A stretch of 64,000 nt of DNA from Halisarca cf. caerulea (lineage: Eukaryota; Porifera; Demospongiae; Chondrillida; Halisarcidae): the NCBI GenBank assembly GCA_963170055.1, contig CAUJGJ010000440.1:34001-98000 (forward strand), in the 5' to 3' direction. Position 1 is the stretch's first letter. Every line of letters begins with the position of its first letter. The notes beneath the pieces were generated by a model. It did no database searches, was not told the origin of the DNA, and saw only the letters and a list, made by a program, of their open reading frames with translations. A program made the translations under genes and the position numbers. Positions 18,263-30,602 of this stretch are shown here, in pieces.

Positions 18263-19303
18263 TGGCACCTCCCAGTGATGTCTAGTCTGGATCCCCTTCT
18301 GATGATTTCACAGATGCAACTGGTCTGACGGTAGACTTGTCGCAGCCTGGCTAAATTTTTGGGGCATGATGTACCTCCCCGTCCTCGCCGGATGCCCTGG
18401 GCACACAAGTTAGTCGTGTGGCAAAGAGAGGTACGAGAATGACTGCTATTTATAGCTATACTGCATGTTGACAATTACATAGCTAGCATTTAATTTTACA
18501 TATTATGACACTATTTGGTTGGTTCTCTAATACTTTTTTGTGTTTTATATATTCACAAACTCTACTTGTTAGGTTGTGTATATATGCTAGGATATTATGC
18601 ATTTGATTGATATACTCAGTTGTTAAATTGAAATATATTTCACTAGTATTCAGACTGAGATTGATTGCATGGTATTTACAATGGGTAGTTCCCATGTACA
18701 GTAGTTGGTTCACTTGCTCAGTAGCTGGTTGGTGCACCACACCCAAAACAATGCTAGGACTCCACATGGGGCCAATGCAGCAATGCGTGACAAAATCTGC
18801 AAGATAACTTGTATTTTTGTTAAGTACACCCATTACAGGCTTACTGCATATTCTCTAAATCAATTTGTCACACCTAGTTTCACAAAAAATTCTTTTGACA
18901 AGAAGTATAGAATTTATGTAGAATTGTTTTCCAGAACCTATACCTTTGAGAATGGCTGATGAAACTTTGGAGTCAATTAAGGAACGAATACTTAGGCTAT
19001 TACAAACTGCATATACATGGTTATAATAATCTCAATTAAGTGTAGTGAAAGGAACATTAAAGTGCAGCTCTCTTGTACATAGTTTGCAAGTTTTGAGGGG
19101 TAGCTCATCACATTGTTATGCCTAGCTGCCATTTTGTCAGTCACACTCAACAGTATGCCTACCCCAACAGAACAAAAACAGCAAATAATTATCTATTGAT
19201 AAATTATTATATTATTGTCAAGTTACAAGAGTTAAATGAAACGTTTTGGCTAAAATATGCATCATTATGACCATGTAGTTACTTCTGTGCGTGAAGTGAT
19301 CTC
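18263..19303. other. No gene recognised
   Basis: A/T-rich sequence. Short ORFs at 18244-18474 and 18483-18833 (minus) show no motif I can name and no supporting splice signals. Confidence 0.45.
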
Positions 19304-19954
19304 CTAGCTATAAGTTTGGGGTGTGTATCTGTGTGTTGTTCTGATGTTCTGTGCTAGTGGTGGTGCTTGCTGTGTGTGCAGTGGGTAGTGGGGATGGTGC
19401 ATGTGTGTCTGGTTGTGCAGCATGGTGTGGGTACTGTAGAACATGTGGTGTGTACTAATGTATTGCGTGTGGAGTGTAAAATGGTGTAGGGTATGAAGCA
19501 TATTGTGGCATAGGTGGAGGGTGTGTCGGGAATGGTAGTGGCTGTGCATGGTGTGGAGGTGCGGATGGCTGAGGGATTGTGGCTGGCGTCTGGGGTGATG
19601 TGCTGGGATCACAGGAGTTGTGGTTGTCTTGGACACTGAGTGTCCATCCTCCTGCCCTTGTGCACTTTCCACCTACAAGGGTAGTATTCAGTTGTATATA
19701 TAGGCTTTACCATACACAAGCTTACTATGTACTTTAGTTCCTTTCTGTTGAGGTGCGAAAAGTTACATCTGTGCTTCTTCTTACACCCATTTGTGATGTT
19801 AAAGAATTTACACAATTTAGTGTTAGTAGACTTTTCTATCGGAAAGGGCCAAACATCATAAATGTACATACATAATACCAGAACATTTGAAATGCGAGGT
19901 GTACTTACTTTGCTGTTTAGGCTTGCTAGCTTTGTAAAAATAATTCATAGGCAT
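19304..19954 (-). CDS. CCCH zinc-finger protein, 3 exons seen, 5' side disrupted by a transposon
   Basis: Minus-strand exons: up to 19909 (reads NYFYKASKPKQQ, followed by GTAAGT); 19835-19726 after a TTTGGCCCTTTCCGATAG acceptor and before GTAAGC; and 19672-19304 after CCCTTGTAG, ending TAG. The middle exon encodes a textbook C-x8-C-x5-C-x3-H finger (LCKFFNITNGC, KKKHRC, NFSH). CCCH fingers mostly bind single-stranded RNA. The last exon in the spliced frame starts VESAQGQEDGHSVSK and becomes His/Thr-rich. A neighbouring frame reads Pro-rich (PQTPATIPQPSAPPHHAQP), so a frameshift there is possible. The first exon begins inside a transposon end, whose ATG (19954 or 19948) is in frame. Confidence 0.7.
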
Positions 19955-20882
19955 AGGAAGATGTTTTGAATTGGGGGGGGGGGGGGGGGGCGAGCAATGA
20001 ACATCACGTAACATGAATCCTTTCCGTGTGCATATAAACAGAATATGTTTTTGCATAACTAGCGTAAGTGGTGCACAATGCCGACATAACAGTAGGGTTT
20101 CTACAGTACATTCATTATCTTCCCAGCTTGAGGATACATACAATATTGTTTCTTTCAACTTTGGAGGAATGTTCAGTTCAATTCAGTTAAATTCTCATTT
20201 AGACTGGAGATCATCTGATGCCACTAGCCCAATGGGTAACTATGTAGGATCCCAATGACAAAGAGAGTGAGATGCAATACAAAACATAAACAGTAAATAA
20301 ACAGTAAAATATGCACATGCATAAGCTACTGGACCAAAACACTAAACCAAGCACACACATAAAGGAAAATACTGGGCCAGACACTAAGAACATGCATGCA
20401 CAGGTGTAGAGGACAGTTCTATACTTTACACTACCTGTAGAATACACTAACTACTGCTACACTAATTGAATTCGAAGACTTGCATGCAGTGTACTTGTTT
20501 TGAAGAACCATAGGCAAAGACCAGCTGACAAACAAATCTACCAGTCACTTCTTACAGGCAGGCAACGGCAAAACCGCGCTATATAAGATTGCGCAATAAT
20601 TTGCAAATGGCGGCTTGCTATAGGTAGCGTTGTAAAGTCAATTTTATTGTTTAAAACTTCCTCTTTGTAGCAAATTTTACAATAAAACTTACTTTCTGTT
20701 GAAAGATGATATGTTTACACTTTTAAATGTGGGTTTTAGGTTACATAGCAGATTTCTTGATTATTTTAAAAATGAAGATGTACATCTCTTTGGGGGGGGG
20801 CAATGCCCCCCCCCCCCCCCCCCCCACCTGAGAGTCAGGGGGGGCAAGTGCCCCCCCTGCCCCCCCGGTTCCTATGCCTATG
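19946..20882. mobile_element. 937-bp non-autonomous DNA transposon inserted in a CCCH-gene exon
   Basis: Inverted ends CATAGGCATAGGAA (19946-19959) and TTCCTATGCCTATG (20869-20882) are exact, flanked by TAATT at 19941-19945 and 20883-20887. Long G and C runs lie close to both ends (about 19972-19990 and 20792-20866). No transposase is seen. Removing the element and one TAATT restores an open frame on the minus strand from an AG acceptor near 20901 into NYFYKASKP. Confidence 0.78.
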
Positions 20883-20887
20883 TAATT

Positions 20888-21384
20888 ATTGACAAACTGA
20901 AAACCCTTGCCAGACATCCTTAGACTACAATACTCTGAATGCCATGGCCACTTAGCTGTCCAGCTTTAAATATGTGCATGGATTGCATGGCTGGGGGTTC
21001 TGTGGAGGTATGATTTTGATGAATTGTTTACCATCTGTTTAGGCTAGGCAATGCTATTAGAGCTTGGGACTGTATGGTGCTTATGATAAATTATTTGTGT
21101 AGGAACTCTGCAACTGCCATGTTACTTTGATAAGGGGCAAGGAGAAACGGCGGAAACAGCGGAAACAGTGGAAATGCTCTCAGTAAGCATTTGCCATATA
21201 TTGTTTGACCCCACCCACATGCCCACATGTATCTACATACTACACAGTCTCACCTAGTGATTGTCACTGTAAATAGTTTAGGTGAAAGTGATGTATACAC
21301 AATTGGCCAAAAGAACATAAACATTTTACAGTTAATTGTATTTAATGCAAACATATGCAAAATATGAGCCATGTGTACACTTGC
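20888..21384. other. No feature recognised apart from the predicted exon remnant at its left edge
   Basis: Minus strand 20900-20888 would encode the residues just before NYFY if the transposon were absent. The rest shows no supported exon. GGAAACAGC/GGAAACGGC short repeats occur near 21144-21175. Confidence 0.4.
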
Positions 21385-21435
21385 ACACACACACACACCC
21401 ACACAACACACACAACACACGCACACATGCACACA

Positions 21436-21475
<40 letters not shown>
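21385..21475. repeat. (CA)n microsatellite
   Basis: CA repeat with a few interruptions (CACACCC, ACACACG) immediately before the 63-bp array. Confidence 0.93.
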
Positions 21476-21476
<1 letters not shown>

Positions 21477-21479
21477 ACA

Positions 21480-24400
21480 TGGCTTCCTGCATCAAATAAA
21501 ACACTTCCTGTGAAAAAATTTTCAAGTTCTGATGTGGCCACATGGCTTCCCGCATCAAGGTGAATACTTGCTGTGGAAAAGATTTCAATTTATGATTTGA
21601 CCATATTATCTCTACCCGCATCAAAGGAACAACTTTCTGTGATAAAAATTTCAATTTCCGACATGGAAAATAGCTTCCTGCATAAAGACAAAACTTCCTG
21701 TCAAAAAATTTCAATTTCCCACTTAACAACATGGCTTCCCGCATCAAAGGGAACACTTCCTGTGTTAAAAATTTCACTATCCCACGCCACCACATGGATT
21801 CCCACTTCAAAGGGAACACTTCCTGTGGTGGTTATAGAAATTCTTCGACATGCTAGATCGATTAGGATAAGTTTTAACTTTGGACAGATATCGCATGTCA
21901 CAATTTTTATCAACAATCATTCAATTGTACAACATTTCGCCCACTTGGGCTTCTTCAGGTTAAAACTTATCCTAACTTCCTGTGGTGAACATTTCAATTT
22001 CCCACACCTCCATATGGTTTCCTGCATCAAAGGGAAGACTTCCTGAGGGAAAAATTCCAATTTCCCACGCCTCCCGCATTAAAGTAAAAACTTCCGGGTT
22101 GAAAATTTCAATTTCCCATGACACCTTATAGCTTCCTGCATCAAAGTGAACACTTCCTGTGGTGAAAATTTAAATTTCCAACGCCTCCACATGGTTTCCC
22201 GCATAAAGAGGAAAACTTCCATGATGGAAATTTTAATTTCCAACGCCTCCACGTGGCTTCCCACATCAAAGTAAACACTTCCTGTGGTGAACATTTCAAT
22301 TTCCAATGCCTCCTGATGGCTTTCCGCATAAAGGGAACACTTCCTATGGTTAAAATTTACATTTCCCACGCCACCACATGGCTTCCCGCATCAAAGGGAA
22401 CACATCCTGAGGTGAAAATTTACATTTCCCACGCCACCACATGGCTTCCCGCATCAAAGGGAACACATCCTGAGGTGAAAATTTACATTTCCCACGCCAC
22501 CACATGGCTTCCCGCATCAAAGGGAACACATCCTGAGGTGAAAATTTACATTTCCCACGCCACCACATGGCTTCCCGCATCAAAAGGAACACATCCTCAG
22601 GTGAAAATTTACATTTCCCACGCCACCACATGGCTTCCCGCATCAAATGGAACACATCCTGAGGTGAAAATTAAAATTTCCCACGCCACCACATGGCTTA
22701 CCACATCAAAGGGAACACATCCTCAGGTGAAAGTTTACATTTTCCACACCACCACATGGCTTCTCGCATCAAAGGGAACACATCCTGAGGTGAAAATTTA
22801 CATGTCCCACGCCACCACATGGCATCCCGCATCAAAGGGAACACATCCTCAGGTGAAACTTTACATTTCCCACGACACCACATGGCTTCCAAAATCAAAG
22901 GGAAAACATCCTCAGGTGAAAATTTACATTTCCCACGCAACCACATGGCTTACCGCATCAAAGGGAACACATCCTGAGGTGAAAATTTACGTTTCCCACG
23001 CCTCCACATGCCTTCCCGCATAAACGGGAACACATCCTGAAGTGAAAATTTGCTTTTCCCCCGCAACCACATGGCTTCCCCAATCAAAAGAAACACATCC
23101 TGAGGTGAAAATTTACATTTCCCACACCACCACATGGCTTCCCGCATCAAAGGGAACACATCCTGAGATGAAAATTGAAATTTCCCACGCTACCACATGG
23201 CTTCCCGCATAAAAGGGAAAACAACCTGAGGTGAAAATTTACATTTCCCACGCCACCACAAGGCTTCCCGCATCAAAGGGAACACATCTTCATGTGAAAA
23301 TTTACATTTCCCACGCATCATATGGCTTCCAGCTTCAAAGGGAGCGCATTCTGAGGTGAAAATTAGCTTTTCCCACGCCACCACATGGCTTCCCGCATCA
23401 AAGGGAACTCATCCTGAGGTGAAAATTTACATTTCCCACGCCACCACATGGCTTCCCGCATCAAAGGGAACACATCCTGAGGTGAAAATTTACATTTCCC
23501 ACGCCACCACAAGGCTTCCCGCATCAAAGGGAAAACATCTTCAGGTGAAAATTTACATTTCCCATGCCACCACAAGGCTTCCCGCATCAAAGGGAACACA
23601 TCCTTAAGTGAAAATTTACATTTCCCACTCCACCACATGGCTTCCCTCATCAAAGGGAACACATCCTGAGGTGAAAATTTACATTTCCCACGCCATCACA
23701 TGGCTTCCCGCATCAAAGGGAAAATATCCTGAGGTGAAAGTTTACATTTTCCACACCACCACATGGCTTACCGCATCAAAAAGAACACATCCTGAGGTGA
23801 AAATTTACTTTTCCCACGCCACGACATGGCATCCCTCATCAAAGAGAACACATCTTCAGGTGAAAATTTACATTTCCCACGCAACCACATGGCTTCCCGC
23901 ATAAAAGGGAACACATCCTGAGATGAAAATTTAAATTTCCCACACCACCACATGGCTTCCCGCATAGAAGGGAAAACATCCTCAGGTGAAAATTTACATT
24001 TCCCACGCCACCACAAGGCTTCCCGCATGAAAGGGAACACATCTTCATGTGAAAATTTACATTTCCCACGCATCATATGGCTTCCAGCATCAAAGGGAAT
24101 GCATCTTTAAGTGAAAATTTTCATTTCCCACGCCACCACATGGTTTCCCACATCAAAAAAAACTCATCCTGAGGTTAAAATTTAAATTTGCCCCGCCTCC
24201 ACATGGCTTCCCGCATAAAAGGGAACTCATCCTGAAGTGAAAATTTAAATTTCCCACACCACCACAAGGCTTCCCGCATGAAAGGGAACACATCTTCATG
24301 TGAAAATTTACATTTCCCACGCATCATATGGCTTCCAGCATCAAAGGGAATGCATCCTTAAGTGAAAATTTTCATTTCCCACGCCACCACATGGTTTCCC

Positions 24401-25812
24401 ACATCAAAAAAAACTCATCCTGAGGTTAAAATTTAAATTTCCCACGCCCCCACATGGCTTACCGCATCAAAGGGAACAAATCTTTAAGTAAAATTTACAT
24501 TTCCCACGCCACCACATGCCTTCCCGCATACACGGGAACACATCCTGAAGTGAAAATTTACCTTTCCCACGCCATCACATGGCTTCCCCAATCAAAAAGG
24601 AACACATCCTGAGGTGAAAATTTACATTACCCACGCCACCACATGGCATCCCGCATTAAAGGGAACACATCCTGAGGTGAAAATTTTCATTTCCCACGCA
24701 TCACATGGCTTCCCGCATCAAAGGAAAAAAATCCTGAAGTGAAAATTTAAACTTCCCATGTCACAACATGGCTTCCTGCATCAAAGGGAACACATCCTGA
24801 GGTGAAAGTTTACATTTTCCACACCACCACATGGCTTCCCGCATAAAAGGGAACACATCCTGAGGTGAAAATTTACTTTTCCCATGCCACCACATGGCAT
24901 CCCGCATCAAAGGGAACACATCCTCAGGTGAAAATTTACATTTCCCACGCCACCACAAGGCTTCCCACATCAAAGGGAACGCATCCTTAAGTGAAAATTT
25001 ATATTTGCCTCGCCTCCACATGGCTTCCTGCATCAAAGGGAACTCATCCTGAAGTGAAAATTTACATTTCCCACACCACCACATGGCTTCCCACATCAAA
25101 GGGAAAATTTCCAGGGGTGAAAATGTACATTTCCCACGCTACCACATGGCTTCCCGCATCAAAGAAAACACATTCAGGGGTGAAAATTTACATTTCCCAC
25201 GCCACCACAAGACTTCCCGCATTAAAGAGAACACATCCTGAGGTGAAAATTTACATTTCCCACGTCACCACAAGGCTTTCCGCATCAAAGGGAAAACATC
25301 TTCAGGTGAAAATTTACATTTCCCACGCCACCACATGGCTTCCCGCATCAGAGAACACATCCTTAAGTGAAAATTTACATTTCCCACTCCACCACATGGC
25401 TTCCCTCATCAAAGGGAACACATCATCAGGTGGAAATTTAAATTTCCCATGCATCACATGGCTTCCCGCATCAAAGGGAACACATCCTGAGGTGAAAATT
25501 TATATTTCTCACACCACCACATGGCTTCCCACATCAAAGGGAACACATCCTGAGATTAAAATTTACTTTTGCCATGCCACCACATGGCATCCCTCATCAA
25601 AGGGAACACATCCTCAGGTGAAAATATACATTTCCCACGCCACCACATGGCTTCCCGCATAAAAGGGAAAACATCCTCAGGTAAAAATTTACATTTCCCA
25701 CGTAAACACAAGGCTTCCCGCATTAAGGGAAAACATCTTCATGTGAAAATTTAAAATCCCACGCATCATATGGCTTCCAGCATCAAAGGGAACGCATCCT
25801 AAGTTAAAATTT
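21480..25812. repeat. 63-bp tandem array
   Basis: About 66 units resembling ATGGCTTCCCGCATCAAAGG, then GAACACATCCTGAGGTGAAA and ATTTACATTTCCCACGCCAC with spacer bases. Spacing is exactly 63 bp between, for example, 22381, 22444 and 22507. The left end (to about 22350) is more diverged than the centre. The 21-codon period explains repeated ORFs reading YISHATTWLPASKGTHPEVK. There is no sign of selection for coding. Confidence 0.96.
21831..21974. mobile_element. 144-bp insertion in the 63-bp array with 17-bp inverted repeats
   Basis: The insertion is flanked by ACTTCCTGTGGTG on both sides (21818-21830 and 21975-21987), either a 13-bp target duplication or array sequence. Inside, TTAGGATAAGTTTTAAC (21862-21878) is perfectly inverted at 21959-21975. 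On the minus strand, 21958-21935 reads CTGAAGA, then a GCCC/GGGC hairpin, then GAAA, which resembles a hammerhead-ribozyme core with one extra base. The element class is not assigned. Confidence 0.55.
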
Positions 25813-28800
25813 ACCATTATTTGGCACTAGCACAACGCACATTCCCAGTGGACACACAAAAAGTTTCTGAAGTGCTGTGAGCGTATTTGTGTAGTGTTGG
25901 ATATGCTGGTGCTAATACCGATATTTGGCACTAGCACCACGCACATTACCAGTGGACACACATGAAGTTTGCTAACTGCTGTGGGCGTATTTGTGTAGTG
26001 TTGAATTACTGGTGCTAATCCCAATATTTAGCACTAGTACCACGCACATTCCCAGTGGACACACATGAAGTTTCTAAAGTGCTGTGGGCGTGTTTCTGTA
26101 GTGATGGATATGCCGGTGCTAATACCAATATTTGGCACTAGCACCACACATTCCCTGTGGACACACATGAAGTTTATGAACTGCTGTGGGCATATTTGTG
26201 TAGTGTTGGATATGCTGGTGCTAATACCGATATTTCACACTACCACCACGCACATTACCAGAGGACACACATGAGGTTTCTTAAGAGCTGTGGGCATATT
26301 CGTGTATTGTTGGATATGCTGGTGCTAATACCGATATTTGGCACTAGCACCACGCACATTCCCAGTAGACACACATGAAGTTCCTGAAGTACTGTGGGCG
26401 TATTTGTGTAGTGTTGGATATGCTGGTGCTAATGCCAATATTTGACACTAGCACCACGCACATTCCCAGTGGACACACATGAAGTTTCTAAACTGCTGTG
26501 GGCGTATTTGTGTAGTGTTGGATATGCTGGTGCTAATACCAATATTTGGCACTAGCACCATGTACATTCCCAGTGGACACACATGAAGTTTCTGAAGTGC
26601 TGTGGGCGCATTTGTGTAGTGTTGGATATGCTGGTGCTAATACCAATATTTCACACTACCACCACGCACATTCCCAGTGGAAACACATGAAGTTTCTAAA
26701 CTGCTGTGGGCGTATTTGTGTAGTGTTGGATATGCTTGTGCTAATACCAATATTTGGCACTAGCACCACGCACATTCCAAGTGGACACTCATGAAGTTTG
26801 TGAAGTGCTGTGGGCGTATTTGTGTAGTGTTGGATATGCTTGTGCTAATACCAATATTTGGCACTACCACCACGCACATTCCCAGGGGAAACACATGAAG
26901 TTTCTTAACTACTGTGGGCGTATTTGTGTAATGTTGGATATGCTGGTGCTAATACCAATATTTGGCACTAGCACCACGCACATTCCCAGTGGACACACAT
27001 GACCTTTCTAAAGTTCTGTGGGCGTATTTTTGTAGTGTTGGATATGCTGGTGCTAATACTAATATTTGGCACTAGCACCACGCACATTCCCAGTGGACAC
27101 ACATGAAGTTTCTTAACTACTGTGGGCGTATTTGTGTAGTGTTGGATATGCTGGTGCTAATACCAATATTTGGCACTAGCACCACGCACATTCCCAGTGG
27201 AAACACATGAAGTTTGTGAAGTGCTGTGGGCGTAATTGTGTAGTGTTGGATATGCTTGTGCTAATACCGATATTTCACACTACCACCACGCACATTCCCA
27301 GTGGACACACATGAGGTTTCTTAAGAGCTGTAGGCGTATTCGTGTATTGTTGGACATGCAGGTGCTAATACCAATATTTGACACTAGCACAACGAACATT
27401 CCCAGTGGACACACATGAAGTTTCTAAACTGCTGTGGGTGTATTTGTGTAGTGTTGGATATGCTGGTGCTAATACCAATATTTGGCACTAGCACCACGCA
27501 CATTCCCAGTGGACACACATGAAGTTTCTGAAGTGCTGTGGGCATATTTGTGTAGTGTTGGATATGCTGGTACTAATACCGATATTTCACACTACCAACA
27601 CGCACATACCCAGTGGAAACACATGAAGTTTCTGAAGTGCTGTGGGCGTATTTGTGTAGTGTTGGATTAGCTGGTGCTAATACCGATATTTCACAATACC
27701 ACCACGCACATTCCCAGTGGACACACATAAGGTTTCTTAAGAGCTGTGGGCGTATTCGTGTATTGTTGGATATGCTGGTACTAATACCAATATTTGGCAC
27801 TAGCACCACGCACATTCTGAATGGACACACATGAAGTTTGTGAAGTGCTGTGGGCGTATTTGTGTAGTGTTGGATATGCTGGTGCTAATACCAATATTTG
27901 GCACTAGCACCATGCACATTCCCAGTGGACACACATGAAGTTTCTAAACTGCTGCGGGCGTATTTGTGTAGTGTTGGATATGCTGGTGCTAATACCGATA
28001 TTTCACACTACCACCACGCACATACCCAGTGAAAACACATGAAGTTTCTGAAGTGCTGTGGGCGTATTTGTGTAGTGTTGGATTAGCTGGTGCTAATACC
28101 GATATTTCACACTACCACCACGCACATTCCCAGTGGACACACATGAGGTTTCTTAAGAGCTGTAGGCGTATTCGTGTAGTGTTTGATATGCTGGTGCTAA
28201 TACCAATATTTGGCACTACCACAACGCACATTCCCAGTGGACACACATGAAGTTTCTGAAGTGCTGTGGGCATATTTGTGTAGTGTTGGATATGCTGGTA
28301 CTAATACCGATATTTCACACTACCAACACGCACAAACCCAGTGGAAACACATGAAGTTTCTGAAGTGCTGTGGGCGTATTCGTGTAGTGTTGGATATGCT
28401 GGTGCTAATACCAATAATTGACACTAGCACAACGCACATTCCAAGTGGACACACATGAAGTTTCTAAACTGCTGTGGGCGTATTTGTGTAGTGTTGGTTA
28501 TGTTGGTGCTAATACCAATATTTGGCACTACCACCACGCACCTTCCCAGTGGAAACACATGAAGTTTGTGAAGTGCTGTGGGCGTAAATGTGTAGTGTTG
28601 GATATGCTTGTGCTAATACCGATATTTCACACTACCACCACGACACATTCCCAGTGGACACACATGAGGTTTCTTAAGAGCTGTAGGCGTATTCGTGTAT
28701 TGTTGGATATGCAGGTGCTAATACCAATATTTGACACTAGCACAACGCACATTCCCAGTGGACACACATGAAGTTTCTAAACTGCTGTGGGCGTATTTGT

Positions 28801-30602
28801 GTAGTGTTGGATATGCTGGTGCTAATACCAATATTTGGCACTAGCACCACGCACATTCCCAGTGGAAACACATGAAGTTTGTGAAGTGCTGTGGGCGTAT
28901 TTGTGTAGTGTTGGATATGCTGGTGCTAATACCAATATTTGGCACTAGCACCACACATATTCCCAGTGGACACACATGAAGTTTGTGAAGTGCTGTGGGC
29001 GTATTTGTGTAGTGTTGGATATGCTTGTGCTAATACCAATATTTGGCACTAGCACCACGCACATTCCAAGTAGACACACATGAAGTTCCTGAAGTACTGT
29101 GGGCGTATTTGTGTAGTGTTGGATATGCTGGTGCTAATACCAATATTTGGCACTAGCACCACGCACATTCCCAGTGGACACACATGAAGTTTCTGAAATG
29201 CTGTGGGCGTATTTGTGTAGTGTTGGATATGCTGGTGCTAATACCAATATTTGGCACTAGCACCACGCAAATTCCCAGTGTAAACACATGACCTTTCTGA
29301 AGTGCTGTTGACGTATTTGTGTAGAGTTGGATATGCTGGTGTTAATACCAATATTTGGCACTAGCACCACACACATTCCCAGTGGACACACATGAAGTTT
29401 CTGAAGTGCAGTGGGCATATTTGTGTAGTGTTGGATATGCTGGTGCTAATACCAATATTTGGCACTAGCACCACGCACATTCCCAGTGCACACACATGAA
29501 GTTTCTGAAGTGCTGTGGGCGTATTTGTGTAGTGTTGGATATGCTGGTGCTAATACCAATATTTGGCACTAGCACCACGCACATTCCCAGTGGACACACA
29601 TGACCTTTCTGAAGTGCTGTGGGCGTATTTGTGTAGTGTTGGATATGCTGGTGCTAATACCAATATTTGGCACTAGCACCACGCACATTCCCAGTGGACA
29701 CACATGACCTTTTTAAAGTGCTGTGGGCGTATTTGTGTAGTGTTGGATATGCTGGTGCTAATACCAATATTTGGCACTAGCACCACGCACATTCCCAGTG
29801 GACACACATGAACTTTCTCAACTACTGTGGGCGTATTTGTGTAGTGTTGTATATGATGGTGCTAACACCAATATTTGGCACTAGCACCACGCACATTCCC
29901 AGAGGACACACATGACCTTTCTGAAGTGCTGTGGGCGTATTTGTGTAGTGTTGGATATGCTGGTGCTAATACCAATATTTGGCACTAGCACCACGCACAT
30001 TCCCAGTAGACACACATGACCTTTCTTAAGTGCTGTGGGTGTATTTGTGTAGTGTTGGATATGCTGGTGCTAATACCAATATTTGGCACTAGCACCACGC
30101 ACATTCCCAGTGGACACACATGAAGTTTCTTAACTACTGTGGGCGTATTTGTGTAATGTTGGATATGCTGGTGCTAATACCAATATTTGGCACTAACACC
30201 ACGCACATTCCCAGTGGACACACATGACCTTTCTGAAGTGCTGTGGGCGTATTTGTGTAGTGTTGGATATGCTGGTGCTAATACCAATATTTGGCACTAG
30301 CACCACGCACATTCCCAGTGGACACACATGAAGTTTCTGAAGTGCTGTGGGCGTATTTGTGTAGTGTTGGATATGCTGGTGCTAATACCAATATTTGGCA
30401 CTAGCACCACGCAAATTCCCAGTGGAAACACATGACCTTTCTGAAGTGCTGTTGACGTATTTGTGTAGAGTTGGATATGCTGGTGTTAATACCAATATTT
30501 GGCACTAGCACCACACACATTCCCAGTGGACACACATGAAGTTTTTTCACTGCAGTGGGTGCATTTGTGTAGAGTTGGATATGCTGGTGCTAAAACTAAT
30601 AT

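Noticed and set aside
18483..18833. 116-codon minus-strand ORF
   Set aside because: A/T-rich, no recognisable domain, no homologous duplicate and no splice support.
22253..25754. Repetitive ORFs reading HATTWLPASKGTHPEVK and reverse-strand equivalents
   Set aside because: The 63-bp period equals 21 codons. Frames are broken by indels between blocks and both strands look equally open.
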